Part shown: positions 25,128 through 37,061 of the stretch, piece after piece
Layout: each line of letters begins with the position of its first letter
How positions within the stretch are numbered: position 1 is the stretch's first letter
Assembly (NCBI GenBank): GCA_036873135.1
Contig: JAPTYO010000015.1
Span: 14,549,683 to 14,613,682 of the forward strand
Source: Clarkia xantiana subsp. parviflora
Lineage: Eukaryota; Streptophyta; Magnoliopsida; Myrtales; Onagraceae
Direction of reading: 5' to 3'
Length of the DNA: 64,000 nt
The notes under the pieces: model-generated
The model's input: only the letters and a program-made list of their open reading frames with translations
Databases searched by the model: none
Told to the model about the DNA's origin: nothing
Made by a program: the position numbers and the translations under genes

Positions 25128-25881
25128 TGTTAGGTTCCAAGTCTAGGGTCAACGGGCGGTCGACCTAAGTCTCGTTCCTCACTGGAGATGTTGCGGATTT
25201 GGTGCTCTCGGGTTGTGTCGTCCTAGCCTGTGTCTTTCTGTCCTTAGCTTCTCTTCTCTTCTCGCCCTGCAAGAGGGGCAATACCATGCACAGAGGGGGG
25301 GGGGGGGGGTGGTGCCTGATGAACCCTCTCCGATGCCTAAGTCAGTACGGTTTTAGAGAGATAAAGCTAGAGAGATGTCAGAGCAAAATTATGCAACTTG
25401 TCAAGATGATCAAATGAATAGTGGGAGAGTTGTATTTATAGGCAACGGTGTCATTAAGGTGGCTTAATGACATCGTTAACCTTTAAACACAATTAATTAA
25501 CCTTTGAACACGTAATTAAGACCTTAGTGTACGGAGAAGGTTAGCGGAAATAGACCGAGTATGGGAGTCTAAAAACGGTGTCGGGGCCCTTGGGGGGAAG
25601 GAAAGTCCGACCCCCAAGGGTAGGGGTTGGGTGAGGCCACCCAACCCCTCCTAGGGGAGATCGGGTTGGTCCACCCGATCTCCCCTAGGGGAGGTCGGGT
25701 GTGGTCACCCGACCTCACCTAGGTGAGTCTAACTTGGCCGGACGAGTGCTTCGGCCTCGTCCGGACCGTTGGTGTTTTCGCGAGGTGTTCGGGTTGAAGT
25801 TTCGATTTACAATCATTAACGGGGTGATCAAAATGAAACGATTCGGGAGTCAACGGGTTCAAATTGGGCGTATATCCATCA
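25128..25881 (-). repeat. 5' LTR (LTR3) of the three-LTR element
   Basis: Same ends as the other two copies, TATA box at 25433-25440. It is about 31 bp shorter because one of the five hairpins is missing (hairpin region 25587-25728). Confidence 0.92.
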
Positions 25882-25886
25882 ACAGT

Positions 25887-26990
25887 CATCCCTAAAATGA
25901 CTATAAAGAAAGGGCCACGGCCACCCTTCAAATGGCTACAGAGAAAGAGCGCTCCCGCAAAATCAAAAGCAGAGAATAAGTGAAAGGGCCACAGCCACCC
26001 TCCAAACGGCTACAGATAAAAGAGTGACCCCGCAAATCCTGTGAGGGCGGGAAAATAAAAAAGGGCCACATCCACCCTTAAAATGACTACACAAAAAGAG
26101 TGACCCCGCGAACCCTGCGAGGGCGGGAGAATAAAAAGGGTCACTGTCGTCCCTAAAACAACTGCAAAAGAAAGGGCCACAGCCACCCTTCAAATTGCTA
26201 CAGACATAGAGGACTCTTGCAACAGTGAATGCGGGAAATGAGTGAAAGGGCCACAGCCACCCTTAAAATGGCTACAAAGAGTGTTCCCCGAATCCTGAGA
26301 GGAGGAGATATTGTTGAATGGGCCAGAGCCACCCTCAAAATGACTATATATAAGGAGTATTCACATGAATCTTGTGAGACCGGGAAATCATATGAAAGGG
26401 CCACAGTCGTCCCTAAATCGACTACAAATCAAAAGCACTCTCGCAACATCAAAGGCTGGAACTGAGTGAAAGGGCCATAGCCACCCTCAAAATGGCTACA
26501 TACAAAGAGTATTCACGTGAATCTTGTGAGGCCGGGAAATAATTTCAAATGGCCATAGCCACCCTTAAAACGGCTACAAATTAAAAGAGCTTCTGCAACA
26601 TCAAAAGCAGGATGAAAAGGGCCACAGTCACCTTTAAATGACTACATATAAAGAGCGATCCCCGCGAACCCTGAGAGGGCGGGATAATTTTTTAAAGGGC
26701 CACAACCACCCTCCAAATGGCTACCGATAAAAGAAAAAGAAGAAACCCCGCAACATCGAAATGGGAGGAAAGGGTCTCTGCCACCCTCTAAACGACCACA
26801 AATTAGAGTACTCCCGCATCAAAGTGGGAAATGAAGAACGGGCCACAGTCAACCCGAAATTGACTACTTTAAAAGATGCTTTTGCAATGTCGAATGCAGA
26901 AAACAGTAGATAGGGTCACAGCCACCCTCCAAACGGCTACAAATTAAAATGGCTACACACAAAGAGTGCTTCCGCTAGGTTGAAAACCCG
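25887..26990. repeat. Degenerate tandem repeats (GGCCACAGCCACCCT type)
   Basis: About 14 copies of a 70-90-bp unit with AAAGGGCCACAGCCACCCT, ATGGCTACA and GAGTG blocks. The same unit occurs before the nested element (15420-15547), so the array belongs to the internal domain of the Ogre-like element and was split by the insertion. Confidence 0.88.
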
Positions 26991-27267
26991 AGAGCACGAC
27001 CTAGGCAAAATAAGGAAATGAGGGGCATGATTGCAAATTCAAAAAAAATGCAATCATGGCAAAATGAGGGAAATAAAATCCCGATGGAATGAAAACCTCA
27101 AGGGGCAATCCATGCAAAATTAGGGAAACCGAGGGGCACGATCTAAATACTCTCAAAGTTGACTATGGCAAAAGGAGAGAATATGAGAGATAAAAAAAAA
27201 TCCCGCTAAGTCGTCGCGTCATGCTCGATTTAGGCAAAAATTAGGGACAGTCATTCAAGCCGTCAAG

Positions 27268-27690
27268 CCACTAGAGGCACTTCTCCGATGGACGCCACTA
27301 GAGGCCCTTCTCCAACGGACGCCACTAGAGGCCCTTCTCCAATGGACGCCACTAGAGGCATTTCTCCGACATACGCCACTAGAGGCTCTTATCAGACGGA
27401 CGCCACTATAGGCATTTCTCCGACATACGCCACTAGAGGCTCTTATCCGACGGACGCCACTAGAGGCATTTCTCCGACACACGCCACTAGAGGCTCTTCT
27501 CCAACGGACGCCACTAGAGGCATTTCTCCGACATACGCCACTAGTGGCTCTTCTCCAACAGACGCCACTAGAGGCTTTGTTCCGACGGACGCCACTAGAG
27601 GCTCATCTCCAAACGGATGCCACTAGAGGCATTTCTCCGACATATGCGACTAGAGGCTCTTCTCTAACACCCGCCACTAGAGGCTTTTCC
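27268..27690. repeat. Tandem array, about 15 units of 27 bp
   Basis: Units GACGCCACTAGAGG followed by CCCTTCTCCAACG or CATTTCTCCGACA. The 27-bp period leaves a 9-residue repeated frame (27288-27626) that I do not accept as a gene. Confidence 0.94.
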
Positions 27691-28330
27691 TCGTCGCTCG
27701 CCACTGGAGGCACCGTCGATTGAGGCTTTTACTTTATTGCACGCCACTGGAGGCTCTTCCTTGTTGCACGCCACTGGAGGCATCGTCGACTGAGGTTTTA
27801 CTTTACAGCACGCCACTAGAAGCTTTTCCTTGTCGCACGCCACTGGAGGCATCGTCGATCGAGTTTTTTACTTTACCGCACGCCACTGGAGGCTTTTTCC
27901 TTGTCGCACGCCACTGGAGGCATCGTCGATCGAGGTTTTTACTTTTTTGCACGTCACTGGAGGCTTTACTTTCTGCACCGCCACTGGAGGCATCGTCGAT
28001 CGAGGTTTTTACTTTTCTGCACGCCACTGGAGGCTTTACTTTCTGCACCGCCACTGGAGGCTTTTCCTTGTCGCACGCCACTGGAGGCAGCGTCGATCGA
28101 GGTTTTACTTTACTCCACGCCACTGGAGGCTTTTCATTGTCGCACGCCACTGGAGGCATCGTCGATCGATTTTTTACTTTTCTGCACGCCACTGGAGGCT
28201 CTACATTTCTGCATCGCCAACGGAGGCACCGCCAACAGGGGCACCGCCAACCGAGGCTTTACCTTTCCGCACCGCCAACGGAGGCACCGCCAAGAGGGGC
28301 ACCGCCGACCAAGGTTCTACTTTTCCGCAC
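27691..28330. repeat. Array of CGCCACTGGAGGC units with longer spacing
   Basis: About 18 copies of CACGCCACTGGAGGC alternate with CATCGTCGATCGAGG and TTTTACTTT words, diverging to CGCCAACGGAGGC near 28210-28310. It appears derived from the preceding 27-bp array. The overlapping frames of 129-248 codons are repeat by-products. Confidence 0.9.
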
Positions 28331-28447
28331 CAGAATAAGCATATGTGTCACCTTGAAGACTTGGAAGAGGATATACTTTCTGGTCAAAATCAGTGTTTCT
28401 TCGTCTTTGGACAAACCCCTTCGAACACGTTCTACAGGAATCCGTCC

Positions 28448-28461
28448 AAAGAGGGGCAAAC
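28448..28461 (+). promoter_or_regulatory. Polypurine tract of the Ogre-like element
   Basis: AAAGAGGGGCAAAC directly before the LTR start TGTAAACACTCG. Confidence 0.8.
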
Positions 28462-29641
<1,180 letters not shown>

Positions 29642-29646
29642 GAGTC

Positions 29647-30085
29647 GACTTGCGGGTCGACCTGCGGGTCGACCCGCCCCGCGAAATGTACGGGCAGGTA
29701 CGGGTCGAACATATCGACCCGCGGGTCGAATCTCAGTTTGGCGATACCCGCTCTGCCCCATTGACACCCCTTGCATGAATATTAATACTGCGACTGTAAA
29801 CACAAACCCAAGTAGTAAGGTAAGTTTCTTCTTATTTTTAATTTAGTCCTTCTTTTTTATGTAAGTCTTATTTGAACTATATTATTTAACAAATAAACAG
29901 AATATATATATATATATATTCATATTACGGGGCGGGTCTAAGGGCCCCGCGACCCTAGACCCGAACTGCCCCGCCCAGGGTTTACAACAAGCCGAACCTG
30001 TCCCTTGCCTCGCGGGTAGGCGGATTGAAATCGGGTCGGGGGCCCACGGGTCAGCGGGTAGCCGCGATCCGTTGCCGCCCCTATA
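29647..30085. mobile_element. hAT-type transposon end fragments
   Basis: Two GC-rich patches (29647-29775 and 29930-30085) are packed with CGGGTCGACCCGC-like words. They end in ATTGACACCCCT and CCGTTGCCGCCCCTAT, the reverse of GGGG(A/T)G(G/T)CAA(C/T) termini typical of plant hAT elements. The second patch matches the right end of the complete element at 51363-52414. Left ends and target duplications were not found, so both are truncated. Confidence 0.55.
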
Positions 30086-31193
30086 TAAGATCCCCATTTT
30101 TTTTTGTGTGAGACTAAGACCATATTATTTTGTGTGAGACGCTAAGAGTTCCATAATTATTTTGTAAGACCTTATTATTATTTTGTAACACTGTCATTAA
30201 ATCTATTAGAAAAAAAAGTTCATCAAATTTAAATTTGGTGGCTTTTGACATAAAGAGTATATTTGTAAGTTTTATTATTCATCTCTTATATGTTAGGCTA
30301 TAAACTGTTGTTATTCTAATCTAATGTAATCCATGAGGAGGTCCATCCAATAAGTACAAATATATAAACCATAAAATATGTTTTAAAAAGATGGTTTTTA
30401 GTACCAGTATGTTTTAAAATGTGCAACATGTTTCAAAACAATGGTAATTGATACTTTTTTCAATCATCCATCAAAATTTATCGTCAAATACATTTTAAAC
30501 TTCCAAAATTAACCAAATACTTTTCTAAATATTAAAATCATGACATAATATTGTATACAAGTGTTATAATAGTATCCTGACTCGACTCAACTGATCAACA
30601 ACTGGTTCTAGTCCATTTTGACTCAAAGATAACATTTGCATAAACAATTAATGCTTAGTTATGATAGTTTAAAAACTACATAGTGAATATTGCTCATTTG
30701 AAATGTATTTAACGACAATTGGGATAAATAATTTAAAAGTGCCTATTATCATCATTTTGAAACATGCACTTCGCAATTTTGTTTTTTTTTTTTTTTTTGT
30801 TGCATAACGTACCCATCCCATTACAAACCTCGGGATCCGCCACTAGAAGAGAATACAAATGCATTATGGCAATTAATGGAAGAGACAGAAAATGTTCTCT
30901 TATTCTCTTTTTTACATAAGCAATTGTCCATCTAAATTTACCAATTGTGAGTGCTTTTAGCATCAATTAAAATGATATTTGCATAACTTTCATCCATGCT
31001 ATTGAAATTCTTATTCAGCTTAATAGCTGTAGTAAAGTTCTTGTTCTGCTTAATGTGTACTATATATATAATTTTTATGATAAGGGATTGGGGTGTAAAA
31101 TGAAAATCTGCTCAAATACAGGCAGTCGAATTTTTGGGATTGAAGTTTTTTTTTTTTTTGGTCGCAGGAATTGGAGTACATTGTTTTGGACAT
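30086..31193. other. AT-rich intergenic stretch
   Basis: No gene, repeat array or transposon end was recognised apart from a T-run (about 30781-30798) and a second T-run (31147-31159). The frame at 30733-30966 lacks any motif. Confidence 0.5.
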
Positions 31194-31738
31194 TTAATTT
31201 TAGGGTTAATAACTAAAAAACTGTCCAAGGTTTACCCTATGTTAAAATTAGCTGTCTGGAGTTTGAAATGTTAAAAGAGACTGTCTCAAGTTTCATTTTT
31301 GTTAAAATTTGGTTTTTTTGTGCGTCTTTTCATCTCCATTCAATCATTTTCATCAACTCACCAACCCACTCATAATCCATCACTCATTACTTTTCACAAA
31401 ATCGTCAAATTTCACCTAAAAATTGAACATTAAAAAAAAAAAGTTTCTAGAAGAGTGGTGTGGAGCCATTTTCCAAGGACAATAGAGCGAGATTTACTTG
31501 TCCGGATGTGACCAACTTTTTAGGTGACAGTCCCGGCAAGATGACGAGAAGGGAGTGTGTATGAGAGCTCGAATTTGACAGACGGTTTCGTCGGAATTGA
31601 CTTCTTTAAAGTAATCACACCGAGACACTGGCTTTCAACAAAAAATGAAACTTGAGACAGCCCATTTTAACATTTCACACCTAATTTTAACATAGGGTAA
31701 ACCTTGGACGGTTTTTTAGTTATTAACCCTTAATTTTA
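31194..31738. mobile_element. Mutator-type MITE with long terminal inverted repeats
   Basis: A 527-bp element (31203-31729) starts GGGTTAATAACTAAAAAAC and ends with the inverted copy. The inverted repeats run about 90 bp or more. It is flanked by a perfect 9-bp duplication TTAATTTTA (31194-31202 and 31730-31738), the length expected of Mutator-like elements. There is no coding capacity. It lies 222 bp beyond the stop codon of the rhodanese gene. Confidence 0.85.
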
Positions 31739-31959
31739 TACATTTTGTGGCATTATTCGATTACTGCAAGAGGGTATGCCTTGATGAGTTAAAAATTGTT
31801 CCTTTTGAATATAAAAAATTCGTTTTTACAGTAGCAGCATTGTGGATAAACCAGGAACTGTAAAATGAGGTAACAAGAGACAAGACAAAGTTACAAAGAA
31901 GCAGATTCATGAAGTTGAAACAAATGAAGAAGAGAGCAAGAAGCGAAACTCAGAGGTAG

Positions 31960-32834
31960 TTAGTTAGGAAGGGCTTTGAAGAGGAAGAGGATTTGAAGGA
32001 ACAAGTAGGAGACACCTCCAATGGTAGCATACTCCAATTTCTCAGACCCCTCTACGTTTTGGAAATCGCCTTCTTTGGACTGGTTGAATCCTCCAGCTAA
32101 CCACCCCAAGTTCTTGTACCCGCCTCCGTATAACTTTGATGCCGCAATAATGGACCTGCAATAATAATGTTAAATTCACGTTTACGAATAGTGTTGTATA
32201 TAATCAATTCTGAGGTTATATTCAATCACATTAATTACGATATTACAAACACTTCCTTAGAGAAACATATCACATCTGGGCAAAAGTGCAAAATTTCCGT
32301 TATCATTAGGATTGATTGTCGGAGTTGAAAAAAAATAAAAAAAGATTGATGGAGGGATAGAGAAGATGCTGACCTGAGGCCCTCGCCGCAGGCCACGAGC
32401 AGCTTAGTCTCCTTGTCAGGAACCGCCGCCTCAACCTGCCGGAGAAACTCTTCGTTCAGCGTCGTGAAGTTCTGACCCGTCCACAGCCCAATGTACCCGA
32501 AGTGGACCCACTTCTTCAACAGCGTCACCGGACCATTGTCCGTGTCCGCCACGAACAGCGGCACGTGCAACGCCCCTGACACACGCGCCTTCTCCCTCTC
32601 CCACTCCGGCCGGATGTCTAGGAGCTTGTAGCCCCCGGAGACCAGGGCGGCGGCTGCCTCCTTCGGTGGTATGGCCCTGACGGCCCCGGACTGTATCAGC
32701 TGCCTCGCGCCGCCGCCGCCGGAGATGATGGCTCTGATATGGAGTGACGGAAGTGGAGGAGCGGTGCGGCGGAGGGGTGGTCCTATCTGGCGGAGCTGGC
32801 CCCATGACTGGCCGTGGTGTAGTGGGATTGCCAT
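31960..32834 (-). CDS. Plastid rhodanese-like domain protein (STR9-like), two exons
   Basis: Exon 1 is 32834-32374 and exon 2 is 32155-31960. The intron begins GTCAGCATC and ends TTATTGCAG, and the splice joins the Arg codon of CGEGLRS in phase, giving 218 residues. Residues 1-40 are Arg/Pro/Ser-rich, basic and poor in acids, like a chloroplast transit peptide. A single rhodanese domain follows, with the active-site Cys at residue 149 in a C-X2-G-X-R loop. A hydrophobic C-terminal segment (GVSYLFLQILFLFKAL) probably anchors it to a plastid membrane. Conserved plant features include LDIRPEWE and LLKKWVHFGYIGLWTG; from memory it resembles Arabidopsis STR9. The substrate is unknown for this group; sulfur transfer is only presumed. 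This is the only complete, intact host gene in the window. Confidence 0.93.
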
Positions 32835-32928
32835 ATATATTCTCTGCCACTCTTCTCCTCTCTTATCTAATAAGTCGGATCAGATAGCAAAATAATTCAA
32901 TTAATATTATCGCAAAATAATAATAATA

Positions 32929-33840
32929 GGATCACCCAGGTTAATGGGAGAGGTCTGAAATTTAAAAAGTTAATAACAGAGGTCTGAAATTTCTGTTTAG
33001 TTGATAACAGCGGTCTCCGTTAGTTTTTTCCGTTAAAACTAACGGAAGTTGGTCACATGCTTGGCATGTAACCGGAAATAAATTAAATTTCCAAAAATGC
33101 CCTTCTATCAAGTGTGCCCCTCACATGCTTGGAGTGAAAAGACCAAAATGCCCTTGAAGCCACCACGGTACTCCGGCGACCACCAATCGTACTCCGGCGA
33201 CCACCACCGTACTCCGGCGACCACCACCAAGGCTCCGATTGGGCCAAAATCGGAGCCACCGGCCCGATTGGGCTCCGATCGGAGCCACCGGCCCGATTGG
33301 GCTCCGATCGGAGCCACCGGCCCGATTGGGCTCCGATCGGAGCCACCGGCCCCGATTGAGCTCCGATCGGAGCCACCGGCCCCGATTGGACTCCGATCGG
33401 AGCTTTTTTGGCCCCGATCGGAGCTTTTTGGCCCCGATCGGAGCTTTTTGGCCCCGATCGGAGCTTTTTGGCTCCGATCGGAGCTTTTTTGTTGAGGGGG
33501 TGGCCGGAGTCAGGTCGCCGGAGCCGAGGTGGTGGTCGTCGGAGTCGAGGTGGTGGTCACCGGAGTCGGGTGGTGGTGGCCGGAGTCGGGTGGCGGTGGC
33601 CGGAGTTGGGTGGTTTTAATTTGACTTTAGGGGTAAAATTGTCATTTCACATTTACTTAAATAAGATATTAAATAAACAAAATATTAAAGGGGCAAAAAT
33701 GTCATTTCACACAATTCTGTTAAATTTAACCCTTAAAATGGACGGAAAACCTCAAATCAACAAAATTGAAATTTCAAACCTCTATTATTAACTTTTTAAA
33801 TTTCAGACATCTCCCGTTAACATGGGTGATAGTTCAGACA
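32929..33840. mobile_element. Inverted-repeat (Mutator-like) element upstream of the rhodanese gene
   Basis: The left sequence (ATCACCCAGGTTAATGGGAG, GTCTGAAATTTAAAAAG) is matched in inverted form at 33765-33830. The right end extends about 30 bp further to CTTAACCCT, so the left terminus seems shortened and no clear target duplication remains. The interior holds two arrays (see 33234-33490) and no transposase. It begins 95 bp upstream of the rhodanese ATG and may form part of its promoter or 5' UTR region. Confidence 0.6.
33234..33490. repeat. Array of the palindrome GCTCCGATCGGAGC
   Basis: About nine copies of GCTCCGATCGGAGC separated by CACCGGCCCGATTGG and later by TTTTTGGCCCC. Just before it (33165-33232) TACTCCGGCGACCACCA occurs three times. 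Both are inside the inverted-repeat element. Frames through it on both strands are artefacts. Confidence 0.93.
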
Positions 33841-34252
33841 TTTCATAGGTTCTTAACCCTAATAAAATGAAAAATCACTACTTTGCTTGTGCTAGCTTGA
33901 CTTCGGATAACTGGGTCACTAATGCTAAAGCTAGATTCGCACACATATGAATATCTCTACTAATAGTGGTTAAGATTTCATATCTTAATTATAATTTTTT
34001 GTGTTCAAATCCGGTTTAAGTCTTAAAAATGAAAAATATTAATAATAAGTACTTTAACATTTACCAGCTAATCGAGTATGATGGAATATTATTCTAGTTG
34101 TGAAGTAACTTTAGTACAAATACCGCTTTCTTGATAATACATCTTTGGAAAACTCGTAAAATACAAAATAATAAATTTATTTGAGCTCAATAATCGAACT
34201 GGTTGAATAGAATTCAAGATGATTAATTATATATGATGGGCTTAATTATATA
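33841..34252. other. AT-rich intergenic stretch before the retrotransposon
   Basis: No gene found. Just before the LTR the phrase TAATTATATATGATGGG occurs twice (about 34223 and 34243), so the first bases of the LTR are duplicated in the flank. Confidence 0.5.
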
Positions 34253-34931
34253 TGATGGGTTTCGATATAGCTGTTAGGTCCATTAACGACGAGTAAACGG
34301 TGAAGTAGGCCCACTGGGCTCCAAAAGAGGCCTAGAGGACCAATATGAGGGGTCCCGACAAGGTCGGTCCCGACATATGAGCTGGACGCTCCCGATGAAA
34401 TGCCTTTGAGTAGGCCCCGATGAAATGCCTTTGAGTAGGCCCCGATGAAATGCCTTTGAGTAGGCCCCGATGTTGAATCCCTGAGGATGTTGGCCCTGTC
34501 CCGATGACGAGGGGCCCCGAGCGGTGACCAAAGGAGATAACTCTGGAGTCCCCGACATCCGTCGGGACTTGCCACCAGAGGATGAGGCCGAGAAACACGC
34601 CCACTATCAGCGTAGTGGGGAAGTGGCCTGAAATGACGGAACGTGGGCAAGTGGCCGAGATAAATGGAATGTGGGCTAACTGCCCCTGCAGTTATCTCAA
34701 CAGGTAACTGGGGTAACTCCTCCCCTATATAAAGGAAGAAATTACCTCAAGACTGATATACATACTCATACACTGATACTTTCCTACATACTTGCCTACA
34801 TCGAGATACTCATTTAAGCATCGGAGAGGGATTCTGGGTCACCGCCCGGTCTATCCATTTTTGCAGGATTACTTGGAGCAAAGGAGTTCAGACTTCCGTC
34901 AAGAACTTGCCGGAGTTCCAACCGTGATCCA
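34253..34931 (+). repeat. 5' LTR of copy 1
   Basis: Begins TGATGGGTTTCGATATAG and ends ACCGTGATCCA. It contains three units of CCGATGAAATGCCTTTGAGT (about 34390-34465); the 3' LTR of copy 2 has about four or five. The four bases AGAT separate it from the primer-binding site. Confidence 0.9.
34726..34733 (+). promoter_or_regulatory. TATA box of the copy 1 LTR
   Basis: TATATAAA in CTCCCCTATATAAAGGAAG, conserved in the copy 2 LTR at 62179-62186. Transcription of the sense RNA is expected to start about 30 bp downstream. Confidence 0.75.
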
Positions 34932-34935
34932 AGAT

Positions 34936-34952
34936 TGGCGCCGTCTGTGGGA
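34936..34952 (+). promoter_or_regulatory. Primer-binding site of copy 1
   Basis: TGGCGCCGTCTGTGGGA just after the 5' LTR, close to the site of the three-LTR element (TGGCGCCGTCCGTGGG). The corresponding region is missing in copy 2. Confidence 0.8.
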
Positions 34953-34988
34953 ACGTAACAAAAAGCAAAGATAGCTTCTACCCGATCG

Positions 34989-37061
34989 ATGGCTGGCAAG
35001 CAAAAGAAGAAACAAGGGCAATCCGGCGGTTCCCGCCATCCTGCTGGAACTCTGAATTCAGGGCTGCCGGAGCGCAGTGTTGATCGGAATGATCCTCCCC
35101 CTGCTGGTTCCCAAACAGGGGGGCATCATGACGATCACGAGGATTCCGTTTGAAACTCGTTGGAGGACAGGGAAGAGATCCCGAGGAGGGACCAGGATGC
35201 TCCTACAAAGGTGGACTTGGAGAAGGCTGTGATGGATGCCATGCCGATATTCCTGGAGACTATGGAGGCTCTCCTGGACCGAAGGGAGGCTGCCAAGAAG
35301 AAGGAGGAAGAGTTGCCTCCGCCTCCGCCGAGGGAGAATCGGAACGGGCAGGAGGCCCAATCCGAGCACCAGGACAAGGGCAAGGAGCCCGCTCAGTCGG
35401 AGCAGTTCGTGATTGATGGGCCTGGACTGGTGCAGCATAGGACCATCCCTCTTAGTGGTCCTATCGCCCCCGACCAGGTGGTGAAGATCGTGAACATCTG
35501 TATGGGGGACCAGAAGAAGATGATGTCGGAGCTGAGGGATCGATCCACTCATCCCTTTGTTCCCCGATTGCTGGACACCATTGTCCCGCCAGGACTTGGT
35601 ATCCAGACCATCAAGGAGTATGATGGCGAAGGAGATCCAGTTCGCCATGTTCAGAAGCATGTTATGGCTTGTCTAGGCAGAGCCAAGGATGGTGATATAG
35701 TGTGCGTTCTGTTCCCGGCCACACTTGGTGAGAAGGCCCTGACGTGGTTCTTCAGCCTTCCTCCAGGGTGCATCTCTACCTGGACCCAGATGCATGACCG
35801 TTTCATCCAGCAGTACCAGGGCCGTCGGCGTCTCCTGAAAAGCGCGAGGTCCCTGGCTGAGGTGGTACAGAGGCCCGATGAGTCGCTTGCGCATTATTAC
35901 CAGAGGTACACTGCCAGCGTGGCCGAGGTTGCTGAGGAGATGTCGGAGGGAGAGACCATCCGCACCTTCATTCGGAACCTGACAGCACCATATGGTTCCG
36001 ACCTGATGCACAGCGTGGCTGAGAAGGCTGTGTGGAACATGGAGGCGCTGCAGAAGAGGGTGAAGCAGCAAATCAACGTACAGGAGTCAAAGATAGCTGC
36101 CGGAGAGCTCGATCCTCCGAAATCGAACAAGGGGATGCAGTCGTCCAAGCCATCGGACGATCGCAGGAGGAAGGATAAACCCGAGAGCAGTCGGGATCGA
36201 GGCCGCTCTGATCGGAGGGAAGACAAGCGTCCCTCGAAGTCGGACAAGCGGGAGGACCGTTACACTCCTCTCATTTGCTCCATGGGTGGTATGTTGGCGG
36301 TGATGGATCGACAGGGTATCGCCAGGTACCCCCCGAAGAAGGATGGAGAGTTCATGGGAGCGCGCACCGATCGTTATTGTCGTTTCCATCGCGTCAGCGG
36401 TCACGACACTAACCACTGTCGGGAGTTGAAGAAAGAGATTGAGAAGCTGATCCAGAAGGGGAAGCTCAAGGAATTTGTGGCTGGGCGACGGAGCCGATCC
36501 CATTCCCGGTCCCGATCGCGGTCCCGTTCCCTATCCCGCAATCGGTCCCCGAAGAAGAAAAAGCCCGAGTCTTCCGATACCCGCAAGGAGAAGCGGGGGA
36601 CCATTAATGTGATCCATGGGGGATTTGCTGCAGGAGGTGATACCACTGCATCTCGAGAGGTCTATGCTTCTCGAATTCCTGTTGCTGTGGTGCTGGGCAA
36701 GAGGGCCCGATCTTGGACTCCGAAGGAAGAGATGGTGATTTCCTTCTCAGCGGAGGACCTGATAGGTGTGGAGACCCCGCACGATGATGCTTTGGTCGTG
36801 ACCCTGAATGTGGATGGGTACGAGATGAAGCGAATCTTGATTGATGGAGGGAGCTCCTCCGATATTTTGTTCATGGATGCGTTGGAGGCAATGGGAAAAA
36901 CCAAGAAGGATCTGAAGCATGCGGACTTCCCGATGGTCGGATTTTCTGGCTCTACCTCTTACCCGGTGGGGATGATTACCTTACCGGTTGAGTTCGGTAG
37001 TGGTTGGAAGTCGGAGAAGAGGGACGTGGAGTTCGTGGTGGTCGAGTCTGCGGGGACTTAA
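34989..37061 (+). pseudogene. gag and protease of copy 1
   Basis: The frame starts at ATG 34989 (MAGKQKKKQGQ), directly comparable with copy 2. A TGA at 35151 breaks it where copy 2 has CGA. The capsid-like region includes LTWFFSLPPGCISTW. Near 36380 comes a zinc-knuckle-like CRFHRVSGHDTNHC, then an Arg/Ser-rich stretch at about 36490-36545. The aspartic protease active site is ILIDGGSS (36833 onward). The frame ends at TAA 37059 and the same frame resumes as pol, so gag-pro-pol was once one polyprotein. It would form the particle and process the polyprotein. Confidence 0.92.

Larger units (their letters stand above)
15543..25886 (-). mobile_element. Minus-strand Tat-like LTR element with three LTRs, nested in the Ogre-like element
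   Basis: Three LTR copies (15548-16333, 16339-17123, 25128-25881) enclose one internal domain. The outer edges carry the identical duplication ACAGT (15543-15547 and 25882-25886), so the whole three-LTR block sits in one integration site. Primer-binding site and polypurine tract place transcription on the minus strand. The internal domain keeps gag-like remnants near the 5' end (24352-25076) and an antisense coding remnant (18264-18950). No reverse transcriptase or integrase motif was found. Repeats within it: 27-bp units at 19216-19480 and 143-bp units at 19970-20580. Confidence 0.88.

Noticed and set aside
32431..32850. 139-codon minus-strand frame beginning at 32850
   Set aside because: It overlaps the rhodanese exon in another frame. 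The accepted frame splices to an in-phase second exon with conserved rhodanese features.
33083..33791. Several 69-132-codon frames on both strands
   Set aside because: Produced by the GC-rich palindrome array in a transposon; no protein family is recognisable.
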